Origin: Rubrobacter taiwanensis
GTDB lineage: Bacteria > Actinomycetota > Rubrobacteria > Rubrobacterales > Rubrobacteraceae
Assembly: GCF_004337705.1 (NCBI RefSeq)
Contig: NZ_SKBU01000014.1
Coordinates: 62,001 to 126,000, forward strand
DNA: 64,000 bases
Direction of reading: 5' to 3'
In this document: piece after piece, positions 26,190 to 36,837 of the stretch
How positions within the stretch are numbered: position 1 is the stretch's first letter
How the letters are laid out: every line of letters starts with the position of its first letter
The notes under the pieces: model-generated
What the model was told of the DNA's origin: nothing
Databases searched by the model: none
The model's input: the letters and a program-made list of their open reading frames with translations, nothing else
Made by a program: the position numbers and the translations under genes

Positions 26190-28753
26190 CTACCGGTACT
26201 CTCCAAGCCGGGAGCGCAGCTTCTCCAGAAGCCCGGCGTTGCTCGCCAGTTTCTCCCGCTCGGCAGCGACCACCCCGGCCGGGGCCCGCTCGACGAACTT
26301 CTCGTTCGCCAGCTTCTTCTGCGAACGGGCCACCTCGCCCTCAAGGCGCGAGATCTCCTTCTCAAGACGCCGCGTCTCGCTGCGGACCAGATCTTCCGGG
26401 AGTGCCAGCTCGACGACCACGTCTCCGGCGTTCAGCGTGGCGGTGGCCGCGCCCGCCGGACGCTCGGAGAGGCGCACGCCACTCAGAGACTCGAACACCG
26501 CGCGCTCTACGGCGGCCCCGCCGGCAATACGCCCCTCCAGCTCGCCCCCGGCGTTCGCCTCTGAGCGGAACGAGCGCACCGCCCGCACGGCGTTCCGGGT
26601 CCGGGACATGATCTCGACCGCCTCCTCGTCTTCCAGAGCCGGATCGTAGGCCGGGAACTCCTGCCGCACCAGCAGTCCGTCGCCGCCCAGCCGGTCGTTC
26701 ATCTCCTCGGTCGCGAAAGGCATCATCGGGTGCAGCAGCCGCAGAACGCCGGAGAAGACCGCGCGCAGGATGCCGGGAGTGCGCGGCGTCGGGGCGACCT
26801 TGGCTATCTCCACGTACCAGTCGGCGAACTCGTGCCAGGCAAAGCCGTAGATGAGCCGGGCGGCCTCCGAGAACTCGCACTCCTCCAGCAGCTCATCGTA
26901 CTCCCGCGCCACCCGGTTGAACTCGGCCAGGATCCAGCGGTCGGCGCAGGAGGGCTCGGCACCCTCGTCTTCCCCCGGCCCCTCGTAGCTCAGGATGAAG
27001 CGCATAATGTTCCAGAGCTTGGTGATGAAGCTGCGCCCCATCTCGGCCCGCTCGTAAGAGTAGGCGAAGTCCTGGGTCGAGGACTGGTGCAGAAGCCCGA
27101 ACCTGACGGCGTCCGTACCGTACCGGTCGAAGAGGTCCAGCGGGTTTATGACGTTCCCCTTGGACTTGCTCATCTTCGTGCCGTCCTCGGCCAGCACGAT
27201 GGAGTGCACGTTCACCTTCTCGAACGGCACCTCGCCCCGGAAGCGCAACCCCAGCATGATCATGCGTGCCACCCAGAGGTACATGATCTCGCGCGCCGTG
27301 GACAGAAGCTGCGTCGGATAGAAGTACCGGAGATCCTCCGTCTCCTCCGGCCAGCCCAAAGTGGCGAAGGGCCACAGCCCGCTGGAGAACCAGGTGTCCA
27401 GGATGTCCGGGTCCTGCTCGAAGCCCTCGCCGGGAGCCTCCCGGGCGGCCACCACCTCGCCGCCGGGGCCGTACCAGACGGGTATGCGGTGCCCCCACCA
27501 GAGCTGGCGGCTGATGTTCCAGTCGTGAATGTTCTCCAGCCACCGGATCGTCTCCTGCCGCCAGGTGTCGGGATAGACCTTTATCTTTCCCGACTTTAGC
27601 GCCTCTATGGCCGGCTCCGCGAGCGGCTTCATGGAGACCCACCACTGCTCGGTAAGCCATGGCTCGATGACCGTGCCGCACCGATCGCAGGTTCCGACGC
27701 GGAAGGTGTAGTCCCGCACCTCCCCGAGCAGCCCCCGCTCTTCGAGCCGCTCCACGACCGCCCGGCGGGCTTCCTCCCGGCTCATATCCGCGAACGGCCC
27801 GCCGTTCTCGTTGATGGTGCCGTCCGGGTTCAGAATGTTCACCGGCTCCAGGCCGATCCTGCCCGCGATCTCGAAGTCGTTGGGATCATGTGCCGGAGTA
27901 ACCTTCAGCACGCCCGTGCCGAACCCGGGGTCTACATGCTCGTCGGCGTAGATCCCGATCTCCCGCTCGACGAACGGGACCGTGACCCGCCGCCCCACGA
28001 GGTCTCCGTAGCGCTCATCCTCCGGATGTACGACCAGCGCCACGTCGCCCAGCATCGTCTCCGGCCGGGTCGAGAAGACCTCCGCATAGCTCTTGCCGTC
28101 CGGCCCGGGCCCCTTACCGTCCGCGAACGGGTAGCGGATGCCGTATAGCTTCCCCCGATGCTCCTCGTAGTTGACCTCCAGGTCGCTGATGGCGGAGCGG
28201 TCGCGCGGGCACCAGTTGGTTATGCGGTTGCCGCGGTAGACGAGACCCGCATCGTACAGCTCGATGAACGTCGTGAGCACCGCGTCCACGTACCGTTCAT
28301 CCATGGTGTAGCGCAGCCGGCGCCAGTCCACCGACGCCCCGAGCCGCTTGAGCTGCCCCAGTATCTGGGAGCGCGACTCCTCGGCGAACTCCCGGCACCG
28401 CTCCACGAACTCCTCGCGTCCCAGATCCCAGCGGCTCTTGCCCTCCTCGCGCACCAGCTTGCGCTCGACGACGTTCTGAACCGCGATGGAGGCGTGATCC
28501 ACACCGGGCAGCCACAGAGCCTCGTAGCCCTTCATACGCGCCCGCCGGATGAGGGTGTCCTGAATGGTCATGTTGAGGGCGTGCCCCATGTGCAGCGCAC
28601 CCGTGACGTTGGGCGGCGGCATGACGATAGTGTAGGGCTTCCGCTCAGGCCTGACCTCGGCCTCAAACGCGCCGCTGCGCTCCCACTCCCCGTACCAGCG
28701 CTCCTCGGCCTCCCGCGGATCGTAGACCTTGGGTATGTCCGGAACCGATCCGC

Positions 28754-28757
<4 letters not shown>
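26190..28757 (-). CDS. valS: Valyl-tRNA synthetase
   Basis: ValS charges tRNA-Val. The 855-residue class I synthetase has [16 protein letters not shown] (HIGH-type motif), the KMSKS loop ([13 protein letters not shown]) and an anticodon-binding domain. A C-terminal coiled coil (about 790-850) ends the protein. The GTG at 28757 overlaps the clpX stop (GTGA), so translation looks coupled to the clp genes. No T-box leader or private promoter is visible, which is unusual for regulated synthetase genes but fits read-through from clpX. Confidence 0.97.
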
Positions 28758-30013
<1,256 letters not shown>

Positions 30014-30065
30014 CACGGCCTCCCTGCCTCAGCTTTCGCGTCCAACGCTCTCTCTTTCCCCTCCT

Positions 30066-30668
30066 CTAGTGACTCCGGACGATGTTGTCTATAACACCGT
30101 ACTCAATGGCCTCCTCGGGGCCCATGATGTAGTCGCGGTCGGTGTCGCGCTCGATCTTCTCGTAGGGCTGGCCGGTGTGCTCGGCCAGGATCTGGTTGAG
30201 CCGCTTCTTGGTCGCGATGAGCTCCCGGGCGTGGATCTCCACATCGGAGGCCTGTCCGGCGATACCGCCCACGTGCGGCTGGTGCAGCAGTATCCTCGTG
30301 TTCGGCAGCGCGTTGCGCTTGCCCTTCGTGCCGGCGGCGAGCAGGAACGCCCCCATCGAGGCGGCCATGCCCAGCGCCGTCGTCACGATGTCGGGCCTGA
30401 CGAACTGCATCGTGTCGTAGATCGCAAGCCCCGCGTGCACACTGCCGCCCGGAGAGTTGATGTAGATGTTGATGTCCTGCTCGGGGTCCTCGCTCTCCAG
30501 GTGCAACAGCTGCGCCATGACCGAGTTGGCCACCTGGTCGTCTATGGGCGTGCCGAGGAAGATGATCCGGTCCTTCAGCAGCCGGGAGTAGATGTCCATG
30601 GCCCGCTCGCCGCGCGGGCTCTGCTCGATGACGTAGGGGATGACCCCCAGGGGATCGTAGTGGCTCAC
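30066..30668 (-). CDS. clpP: ATP-dependent Clp protease, proteolytic subunit ClpP
   Basis: ClpP is the tetradecameric serine protease chamber. The 200-residue protein has the catalytic Ser104 in [11 protein letters not shown], His129 in LLHQPHVGG, and the [11 protein letters not shown] segment. The GTG start overlaps the tig stop (GTGA). Only one clpP is in this window; a second copy elsewhere cannot be excluded. A ClgR-like regulator lies 6 kb away at 36537-36827. Confidence 0.97.
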   Translation of the reverse strand: MSHYDPLGVIPYVIEQSPRGERAMDIYSRLLKDRIIFLGTPIDDQVANSVMAQLLHLESEDPEQDINIYINSPGGSVHAGLAIYDTMQFVRPDIVTTALGMAASMGAFLLAAGTKGKRNALPNTRILLHQPHVGGIAGQASDVEIHARELIATKKRLNQILAEHTGQPYEKIERDTDRDYIMGPEEAIEYGVIDNIVRSH

Positions 30669-32029
30669 CGCTCCTGCTCCTCTCCGCTCTCGGCCGCCTC
30701 AGCTTCTGCCTCTTCGGCCTCCTCTTCCTCTAACTCCGTCGGGATGGCGTTCTCGGCCAGAAAGTCCAGCGCTTTGCGCCGGGCGATCTCCTCTTCCAGC
30801 AGCTGGAAGGTCCCGTTCTTCTTCATGCTCTCGACAAGCTCGTTCACATCGCGCCCGGAGTCCTCGGCCAGATGCTCTATCTCGTGCACAACCTCTGACT
30901 CCTCGACCCGGATGTCCTCCGCCCGGACCACCGCGTCCAGCACGAGCTCCTTCCGAACCACGTCCTCGGCGTCCGGCCGGGCCTGCCGGGCGACCTCCTC
31001 GCGGGTGGTCTGCGCGATCTGGTAGTACTGCTCGGGCTTTATGCCCTGCGCCTGCACGTTGCGCTCGAAGCTCTCGACCATCTCCCGCACCCGGTCTTCC
31101 ACCATTACCTCGGGCACCTCGACCTCGGCGTTCGCCGCCACCACGTCCAGCACCCGGGCGCGGAACTCGCCCTCGGCCTGCCTCCGCGCAGCTTCCTCCA
31201 GCTGCTCCCGGATGGCGCCCCGAAACTCCTCCAGAGTGTCGAACTCGCTCGCCTCCATGGCGAACTCGTCGTCGAGCGGCGGCAGGTCGCGCTCCTTGAT
31301 CTCCTTGACGTGCACCCTGAAGAGCACCGACTGCCCGCGCAGCGACTCGTCCCGGTAATCCATCGGGAAGGTGACGCCGAACTGCTTGCGCTCCCCGGCG
31401 TTCATCCCGACAAGATTCTTCTCGAACTCCTCTAGAAACTCGCCCCGGCCAACCTCCAGCATGTAGTCCTCGGCCTCGGCCCCCTCTACAGGACCTCCGG
31501 CCATCCGCTCACCCTTGAAGTCCAGGATGACGAAGTCGCCCTCCCGCACGGGCCGGTCCTCGACCGCCGCCAGAGTCGCAAACTGGTTCCGGAACTCCTC
31601 CAGCTGCCGGTCCACGTCCTCATCGGAGACCTCGACCTTCCGCCTGGGAACCTCCACGCCCTTGTACTCGCCGAGGCGGGCCTCGGGCCGCACCTCGACG
31701 GTCGCCGAGAACTTGAAGCTCTTACCCTCCTCCGGCGGACTGTCGAAGGAGATCTCCGGCCGGTCTATCGGGCGCAGCCGGCTCTTCAGCACCGCATCCG
31801 AATACCAGTTCGGCAGACTGTCCTGAAGAGCCTCCATGAAGATGTAGTCCCGCCCGAGATGACTCTCGATGACGCGGCGCGGAGCCTTGCCCGGACGAAA
31901 GCCGGGAACCCGGATCTTCCTGGCAAGCTCCCGGACCTTGGCCTCCACGCCCTTCTGAACCTGCTCAGGCGCGACCTCCACGTCCATCCTGACCTTGTTG
32001 TCTTCGAGCTTCGTAACGTTGACCGACAT
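30665..32029 (-). CDS. tig: Trigger factor
   Basis: Trigger factor is the ribosome-bound chaperone and peptidyl-prolyl isomerase. The product is 454 residues from the ATG at 32029. It has the ribosome-binding signature [15 protein letters not shown] near 40-55, a central FKBP-like domain ([11 protein letters not shown] to VTFPMDY) and the helical C-terminal domain. It ends in a strongly acidic Glu/Ala-rich tail. tig-clpP-clpX is a classic order and here is linked to valS and folC. Confidence 0.96.
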   Translation of the reverse strand: MSVNVTKLEDNKVRMDVEVAPEQVQKGVEAKVRELARKIRVPGFRPGKAPRRVIESHLGRDYIFMEALQDSLPNWYSDAVLKSRLRPIDRPEISFDSPPEEGKSFKFSATVEVRPEARLGEYKGVEVPRRKVEVSDEDVDRQLEEFRNQFATLAAVEDRPVREGDFVILDFKGERMAGGPVEGAEAEDYMLEVGRGEFLEEFEKNLVGMNAGERKQFGVTFPMDYRDESLRGQSVLFRVHVKEIKERDLPPLDDEFAMEASEFDTLEEFRGAIREQLEEAARRQAEGEFRARVLDVVAANAEVEVPEVMVEDRVREMVESFERNVQAQGIKPEQYYQIAQTTREEVARQARPDAEDVVRKELVLDAVVRAEDIRVEESEVVHEIEHLAEDSGRDVNELVESMKKNGTFQLLEEEIARRKALDFLAENAIPTELEEEEAEEAEAEAAESGEEQER

Positions 32030-32069
32030 ATACTCCAACTCTTCTCGAACTTACCCGACCCGCTTGAGT

Positions 32070-32151
32070 GCGAGAGGCGGGATTTGAACCCGCACGCCAC
32101 AAAGGGCACTAGATCCTAAATCTAGCGTGTCTACCATTCCACCACTCTCGC
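32070..32151 (-). tRNA. tRNA-Leu (anticodon TAG)
   Basis: The 82-nt class II cloverleaf has acceptor GCGAGAG pairing with CTCTCGC and discriminator A. The anticodon stem CTAGA/TCTAG carries loop TTTAGGA (anticodon TAG). A long variable arm (TGCCCTTTGTGGCG) and T arm GGGTTCAAATCCC follow. It decodes CUA and related leucine codons. CCA is not encoded. It ends 40 nt before the trigger factor start, so it may be processed from the same transcript. Confidence 0.96.
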
Positions 32152-32168
32152 ATGCAACGGCTAGAGGG

Positions 32169-32174
32169 ATTATA
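32169..32174 (-). promoter_or_regulatory. -10 element for tRNA-Leu
   Basis: A perfect TATAAT lies 17 nt upstream of the tRNA-Leu 5' end on the minus strand, at the right distance for a start about 10 nt before the mature tRNA. No recognisable -35 hexamer is present 16-18 nt further upstream. Confidence 0.5.
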
Positions 32175-32201
32175 GCAGCAGACGGTCGGGGCCCGGGGCG
32201 G

Positions 32202-32963
32202 TTACGCTACAGGCGCAACACCGCCGCTCCGGGTCGCCTTACGGGTCTTCCGGTACTCCTCCCTCACCGCAACGAGCCTCTCCGGCACGTTAGTGCAGAT
32301 CCCGTCCGGCTCGTACTCCAGGAGCCGCTCCAGCACCCTCCGGCGGTCTTCCTGCCACAGGATGACCCCCATACCAGACCGCCGCGCCGCTTCGACAAGG
32401 CCCTGCCCTAGCAGCCGGTGCGGTTCGGGATGCGCCCTCTCCCAGCAGAGGTGCACGTAGTTTGCGCCCAGCCGCTCTCCGAGGCGCAGAACCTGCCCCG
32501 GGTCCGTATGCGCCGAGAGCACTGAGGTGGGGAGGCCGGAATCCAGCTCCCGCACCCGGGCCACCTCCGACGGATGGAAGGAGCCGATGAGTACCTGATC
32601 CTGCATCTCCAGCTCGCTCACCAGCCGCACGACCGAGCTTGCAACACCCGTCGCCTTCAGCTCCAGATAGGTCTCTATCCGGCTCCGGGCCCAGCAGAGC
32701 ACCTCCTCAAGCTCCGGGATCCGGGGCTCCGGCCGGCGAGCGGATATCTCCTCGCACGAGAGCTCGGAGACGGAAGCTCTTCCGGCCCCGCTGCCGAGAC
32801 CGGCGTCGTGAACCACGACCGGCACCCCGTCCCGGCTCACCCGCACATCCAGCTCGATGAGATCCGCACCCGCCGCATCAGCGGCCCTAAAGGCGCGCAT
32901 GGTGTTCTCCGGCTCCGCCGCCGAAGAGCCCCGGTGCGCGATCACGGCTGTCGAGCCGGGCAT
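32202..32963 (-). CDS. Glycerophosphodiester phosphodiesterase
   Basis: The enzyme hydrolyses glycerophosphodiesters to glycerol-3-phosphate and an alcohol. The 253-residue protein shows the GDPD barrel motifs VIAHRGSSAAEPENT (catalytic HRG and EN), LIELDVRVSRDGVPVVVHDA (metal-binding Glu/Asp and second His) and ETYLELKA. There is no signal peptide, so it is cytoplasmic. The second of two adjacent ATGs is used because it has AGGAGG 5 nt upstream. Confidence 0.92.
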   Translation of the reverse strand: MPGSTAVIAHRGSSAAEPENTMRAFRAADAAGADLIELDVRVSRDGVPVVVHDAGLGSGAGRASVSELSCEEISARRPEPRIPELEEVLCWARSRIETYLELKATGVASSVVRLVSELEMQDQVLIGSFHPSEVARVRELDSGLPTSVLSAHTDPGQVLRLGERLGANYVHLCWERAHPEPHRLLGQGLVEAARRSGMGVILWQEDRRRVLERLLEYEPDGICTNVPERLVAVREEYRKTRKATRSGGVAPVA

Positions 32964-33001
32964 CATCCCCTCCTCGCGCTGAGCTTGACACAACCCGCAA
33001 T

Positions 33002-33030
33002 GGTGTAAACTACACCGCCCGCCGTGTCAA
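33002..33030 (-). promoter_or_regulatory. Candidate promoter with overlapping inverted repeat, upstream of the phosphodiesterase
   Basis: A perfect TTGACA (33025-33030) is followed after 17 nt by TACACC on the minus strand. The -10 lies inside a perfect inverted repeat GGTGTA-AAC-TACACC at 33002-33016. A repressor could bind there, but no regulator for it is obvious nearby. The -10 match is poor, so the promoter is tentative. Confidence 0.45.
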
Positions 33031-33048
33031 ACGGAGCGCTCCGAAAGC

Positions 33049-34455
33049 TCACCGCGCGGCGTTGACCCGGCCGTGACCGTAGTAGGGATCCCTGCCCGGC
33101 TCGCCCAGATCGTCGGCGGACCGCCGCAGAGCGGTTTCGACCTGCGAGGGGTGCATCTGGCCGCCGTTCCGGGCGATAACGATCGCCGCAACGCCCGAGG
33201 CATGCGGAGCGGCCATGCTGGTCCCGGCCGCCCAGCCCCAACCGCCGGAGATGGCGCTGTACACCAGATCGAAACGCCAGCACTCATCGGTCACCCCGGC
33301 GACGGTGCAGACCCGCCCAGACTCCCGCAGGTTGGAATCGACGTTGCCGCCGGGAGCGGCGAGGTCTATCGCCGAACGGCCGTAGTTGGTGTAGAAGGCC
33401 GGCAGATCGAGGTCCGTATCCGGATCGAGCGCCCAGCCGTTAGGACCGGTAGCGGAGATGCTAATGACGTTCGGCAGGTCCGCGGGCAGCACGGTCTGAG
33501 ACCCGTCCCGGTCACGGTCGAAAGAGCTGTTGCCGGCCGAGGCGATGATCGTCGTGCCCTCCCGGTAAGCGTAGCCGGTGGCGCGCTTCATCAGGTTGAC
33601 GAGCTCGGAGATCTCACGCGCGCTCACGCAGTCGCCCTCGACGCAGTACCCCCCGCGCGAGGGCAACACACCCCCGAGGCTCATGTTGATGATATCGGAG
33701 TCTATGTTGGCGGCGTAGACGATGCCCTGCGCCACACCGGAGAAGGTGCCGCTGCCGGTAAACTCGGAGAGCACCTTCACGGCCACTATCTCGGCCTCCG
33801 GCGCCACACCTATCACCCCCTCGCCGTTCTCGGCCGCAGCGAGGGTCCCGGCCACGTGCGTGCCGTGGTTGAAGTACACACCGGGCCGCACATAGTAATC
33901 CTCGCCGGGAACGAAGGAGGCACTGAGCTCCTCGTTGAGATTGGGGGCGAGATCGGGGTGCTGCCGGTCTATCCCGGAATCGAGCACCGCTACCCGCACC
34001 CCGGCCCCGCGCCCGCCAGCGGCCCAGGCCCGGACGGCATCGACCGCAGCGTGACCCCACTGCAGATCGAAGTACGGGTCTTCGGCCCCGCTGGCCGGCG
34101 GGTCGCCGATCCGGGCAGCCACTCCCCGATGCTCGGGCTCTATCCACCGGATCTCGATGTCCGGGACCACCGCCCGGACGCCCCGGATCCCCGAAGCCCT
34201 CTCGGCGAAGCCCGCGTCTCCGGAGCGCACGACCGCAGCCCCTATCTCCGGTATGGCATCAACCACCGTGCCGCCGGCCTCCTCGACCCTCTGCTGCAGA
34301 CCGGGCGGCAGGGATTCCTCGCGCGCGATGAGTACGTACTCCCGCTCCCCCGAATCCGCACCCGCAGATGCAGCAAGGAACGCTGCAACAAGCATCGCGG
34401 CAGACGAAATGATCAACGCGAGCAAGCCCCGTGAGACAGAACTCATCTTCCCCAT
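33049..34455 (-). CDS. Secreted subtilisin-like serine protease (S8)
   Basis: This is an extracellular peptidase of the subtilase family. The 468-residue precursor has a signal peptide (about 5-33, ending near ASAGA) and an inhibitor-type propeptide (about 38-105). The catalytic domain has Asp159 in LDSGID, His197 in HGTHVAGT, the oxyanion Asn in SAGNSS and Ser413 in GTSMAAPHASG. There is no sortase signal or C-terminal anchor. The start may instead be the ATG three codons later, which has better spacing (9 nt) from GGAGGG. Confidence 0.93.
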   Translation of the reverse strand: MGKMSSVSRGLLALIISSAAMLVAAFLAASAGADSGEREYVLIAREESLPPGLQQRVEEAGGTVVDAIPEIGAAVVRSGDAGFAERASGIRGVRAVVPDIEIRWIEPEHRGVAARIGDPPASGAEDPYFDLQWGHAAVDAVRAWAAGGRGAGVRVAVLDSGIDRQHPDLAPNLNEELSASFVPGEDYYVRPGVYFNHGTHVAGTLAAAENGEGVIGVAPEAEIVAVKVLSEFTGSGTFSGVAQGIVYAANIDSDIINMSLGGVLPSRGGYCVEGDCVSAREISELVNLMKRATGYAYREGTTIIASAGNSSFDRDRDGSQTVLPADLPNVISISATGPNGWALDPDTDLDLPAFYTNYGRSAIDLAAPGGNVDSNLRESGRVCTVAGVTDECWRFDLVYSAISGGWGWAAGTSMAAPHASGVAAIVIARNGGQMHPSQVETALRRSADDLGEPGRDPYYGHGRVNAAR

Positions 34456-34683
34456 CCCTCCATGTAACCGCTCTTAAAGGACGTACGGATTCTATAGCAT
34501 CCTCACACCTCATGCCAGAGCGAGCCCCACCTCTCCGCCAGAGAGCGGATATTCTAAAAGCGTAGAAGCGCACAGATGCAAAATATCGCGGTTTCTTACA
34601 AAAATAGCAAAAACTCTGGATCGTTGGTGTAATCTGTAGGTTAGGAAAACGATGCGAAGAGAGATCAGGGGGTAACGGAGCCC

Positions 34684-35031
34684 ATGGAGCCCAGAAGAGT
34701 AGCCCTCAAACCGCATACCTCCAAGATTCGGCGCTGGGTCAATGAGGGACGCTCTGACGAGTGGATCGCCAAGGAGCTGAACACGACGCCTTCGAGCGTG
34801 CAGAGCTTCCGGTCGCGCAATTCCATCTACCGCCGGGATCCCGTCCGGCGCGGGGAGATCTCGGAGCACAAGGTCGTACTGGACGAGAACGAAACGGGGC
34901 TCGTACTCATGACCGAGGCTGCGGAGTCGGAGGTCTTCCGGCGGGCCTGGAAGGACTATCTGCGGCGGCCGCCGGGAGATCTCCAGCTGGTGGTGACTCA
35001 GGAGCGGATCTACGTCGAGAAGGTGAGGTAG
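34684..35031 (+). CDS. Unknown 115-residue protein with N-terminal HTH-like segment
   Basis: I do not recognise a family. Residues about 8-45 look like a homeodomain-type helix-turn-helix (KIRRWVNEGRSDEWIAKELNTT as its core, then SVQSFRSRNSIYRRD). That pattern suits proteins scanning DNA or RNA by residue-specific readout. The rest is mixed and acidic in the middle (DENETGLVLMTEAAESE). A GGGGG precedes the ATG. The 228-nt divergent region before it, shared with the protease gene, is AT-richer than its surroundings, but I see no confident promoter. Confidence 0.65.
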   Translation: MEPRRVALKPHTSKIRRWVNEGRSDEWIAKELNTTPSSVQSFRSRNSIYRRDPVRRGEISEHKVVLDENETGLVLMTEAAESEVFRRAWKDYLRRPPGDLQLVVTQERIYVEKVR

Positions 35032-35056
35032 CATCGGCGGTTCGGACCACATCCGC

Positions 35057-35326
35057 TTGGATCTCTCCGTAGAAGAGGCTTCGGTCCTGCATGAAGCTCT
35101 TGAGCAGCTGCTGGAGAGCCAGAGCTTCCCGCGGCTGGAGCGCGTGCATCGGCTCCTGAGCTGGCGCCTTGCGGCCGCGAGCGACGAGACGGCCTCAGGT
35201 CTGACCGCCGAGCTCGCCCGCCTCGCGCGCGAAGCCTCGACGCTGGAGGAGTACGAAGCTGCGCGGGACCGCGTGCTAGGTCCCATACTGGAGCGGCTGG
35301 AGAGCCCCGAGAACCGAGACCCGTGA
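35057..35326 (+). CDS. Unknown 89-residue helical protein
   Basis: Not recognised. The product is almost entirely predicted helix, with leucine-rich heptads (VEEASVLHEALEQLLES, LERVHRLLSWRL, ELARLAREA, LGPILERLES). This suggests a small coiled-coil or helical-bundle partner protein. The TTG start lies 25 nt after the preceding gene, with no clear ribosome-binding site, so the true start is uncertain. A terminator-like hairpin follows at 35429, implying a two-gene unit with the HTH-like gene. Confidence 0.55.
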   Translation: MDLSVEEASVLHEALEQLLESQSFPRLERVHRLLSWRLAAASDETASGLTAELARLAREASTLEEYEAARDRVLGPILERLESPENRDP

Positions 35327-35428
35327 TACCGTTGCTGAATCGTTATCCCGTCTTGTCCGGCATGTAATCCGGACCGCCTATACTTCCCCCTACCGGGCAC
35401 CCCCCTCCAAACGCCCGCTGAAGACGCA

Positions 35429-35470
35429 CCCGGCCCCGACCACGCAAAACCGTTCGCGGGCCGGGTTTTC
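35429..35470 (+). terminator. Rho-independent terminator after the two small unknown genes
   Basis: An 8-bp perfect stem, CCCGGCCC with GGGCCGGG, encloses a 21-nt loop and is followed by TTTTC on the plus strand. It lies about 100 nt after the 89-residue gene and 55 nt before the CPBP gene. The large loop lowers confidence. Confidence 0.5.
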
Positions 35471-35524
35471 TCGTTGTGCTAACCTTTCGGGCGTGAACGG
35501 CGAAACCCCCACCGGAGAGAACTG

Positions 35525-36526
35525 ATGGGAGCGGGAGCGACGATCTTCCTGACCACCCTGGTGGTCATCCTCGCTCTCATCGCCCATCAGGGGAAGCGCA
35601 GCCGCCGGGCTCAGGCGAGCCTGGCGATGATCCTGCTCTTCCTCTCCCTGATGGTCGCCGGCGTTGGGGTGCTGCTCTTCTTCACGCTGAGACTTGAGGG
35701 CGGCGCCGGGATCTCTACCGCCGCGGCCGGCGCCATGGCGGCCATCCTGGCTCTGGCGGGCCTCGCCGGGATGGCGCTCTGCCTCTGGCCGCTGCGCCGC
35801 CTCACCGGACGCCGGGTGAAGCGGGCGAAGCTGGCGGAGCCCACGATCTTCCTCGGCGTCTGGCTCTTCATCATGGTGCTCGCCAACAACCTGATCGGAT
35901 TCATAGCCTTCATGGCGGTCCCGGACGTCACCGAGCTGCTGCCGGGCGGCGGGGATCTGCTCTCTCCGGCCGAGATCCTGACCACCGCCCTGCCGCTCGT
36001 CGTGGTGGCGCTCTTCGGCGTCGGGTTCCTGATCCGCCGCAACGTGCGCCAGACCGCGCGGCGGCTGGGGTACGGAGGCATCTCGGCTCCCGAGCTGGGC
36101 ATCGTCGGCCTCTTCGTGCTGGGTAGCCTCGGGCTGGCGTTCGCGGCGGATGCGGCGTTCGAGTACCTGCAGCCCGAGCTCTACCGGGAGGTCGGAGACA
36201 TCTCGGAGGGGCTCTTCGTGCCCGCCGGAAGACCTCCGCTCGAAGCGGCGCTCTTCGCCCTGCTGATCGGGATCAGCGCGGGTTTCAGTGAGGAGACGCT
36301 CTTCCGGGGCGCCGTTCAGCCCGCGCTGGGCATCTTCGCCACCTCCGTGCTCTTCACCTCCATGCACATCCAGTACGGCCCCTCGGTAGTGCTGATTCAG
36401 ATCTTCATCTGGTCTCTGGCCGTAGGGATTCTGCGCAGGAAGATAAACACCACCGCCGCGTTCCTGGCGCACGCGGCGTACAACTTCCTGGTCGTGATGC
36501 TGGCCTACGCGGGCTTTGGAATCTGA
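35525..36526 (+). CDS. CPBP-family intramembrane metalloprotease (Rce1/Abi type)
   Basis: This is a membrane-embedded glutamic-type protease. The 333-residue protein has about eight hydrophobic helices. The CPBP motifs are in the C-terminal third: SEETLFRG (Glu-Glu...Arg), FTSMHIQYGP (second motif His) and HAAYNFLVV (third motif His/Asn). The N-terminal half is extra membrane domain of unknown role. Homologues process prenylated proteins, toxins or signalling substrates; no substrate is evident here. A second, shorter CPBP gene is at 50771-51307. Confidence 0.88.
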   Translation: MGAGATIFLTTLVVILALIAHQGKRSRRAQASLAMILLFLSLMVAGVGVLLFFTLRLEGGAGISTAAAGAMAAILALAGLAGMALCLWPLRRLTGRRVKRAKLAEPTIFLGVWLFIMVLANNLIGFIAFMAVPDVTELLPGGGDLLSPAEILTTALPLVVVALFGVGFLIRRNVRQTARRLGYGGISAPELGIVGLFVLGSLGLAFAADAAFEYLQPELYREVGDISEGLFVPAGRPPLEAALFALLIGISAGFSEETLFRGAVQPALGIFATSVLFTSMHIQYGPSVVLIQIFIWSLAVGILRRKINTTAAFLAHAAYNFLVVMLAYAGFGI

Positions 36527-36536
36527 TTACCCGGAA

Positions 36537-36827
36537 TCAGGCCGCCATGGATTCGGCGGCTGCGGGCGGTTCGAGCTCGTCCGCAATATGCCGCAGAAGC
36601 TCGCCGACGCCGATACCGAGCCCGCGGGCGATGCTCTCCAGAACGCGGGAGGACGGGTCCTTCTCACCGCGCTCTATCTCGGCCAGGTAAGAGACGGAGA
36701 TGTGAGCCCCCTCGGCGACCTCCCGCAGGGTGAGGCGGCGCGCGGTGCGTATCGCTCGCAGCGTGCTGCCGACGGTGCTCAAAAGATCTTTCCTGATCGG
36801 GGGTGCCCCTACGTTGACCGCCTCCAT
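36537..36827 (-). CDS. XRE-family regulator resembling ClgR
   Basis: The 96-residue protein has a central HTH (about 22-75: LRAIRTARRLTLREVAEGAHISVSYLAEIERGEKDPSS). This follows the pattern of ClgR, the actinobacterial activator of clp and stress genes. It ends in Met-Ala-Ala; in studied actinobacteria a C-terminal Ala-Ala on ClgR is a Clp degron. It lies 10 nt after nfo on the same strand and within 6 kb of clpP/clpX. A generic XRE regulator is the alternative. Confidence 0.75.
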   Translation of the reverse strand: MEAVNVGAPPIRKDLLSTVGSTLRAIRTARRLTLREVAEGAHISVSYLAEIERGEKDPSSRVLESIARGLGIGVGELLRHIADELEPPAAAESMAA

Positions 36828-36837
36828 GCGTTAGATT

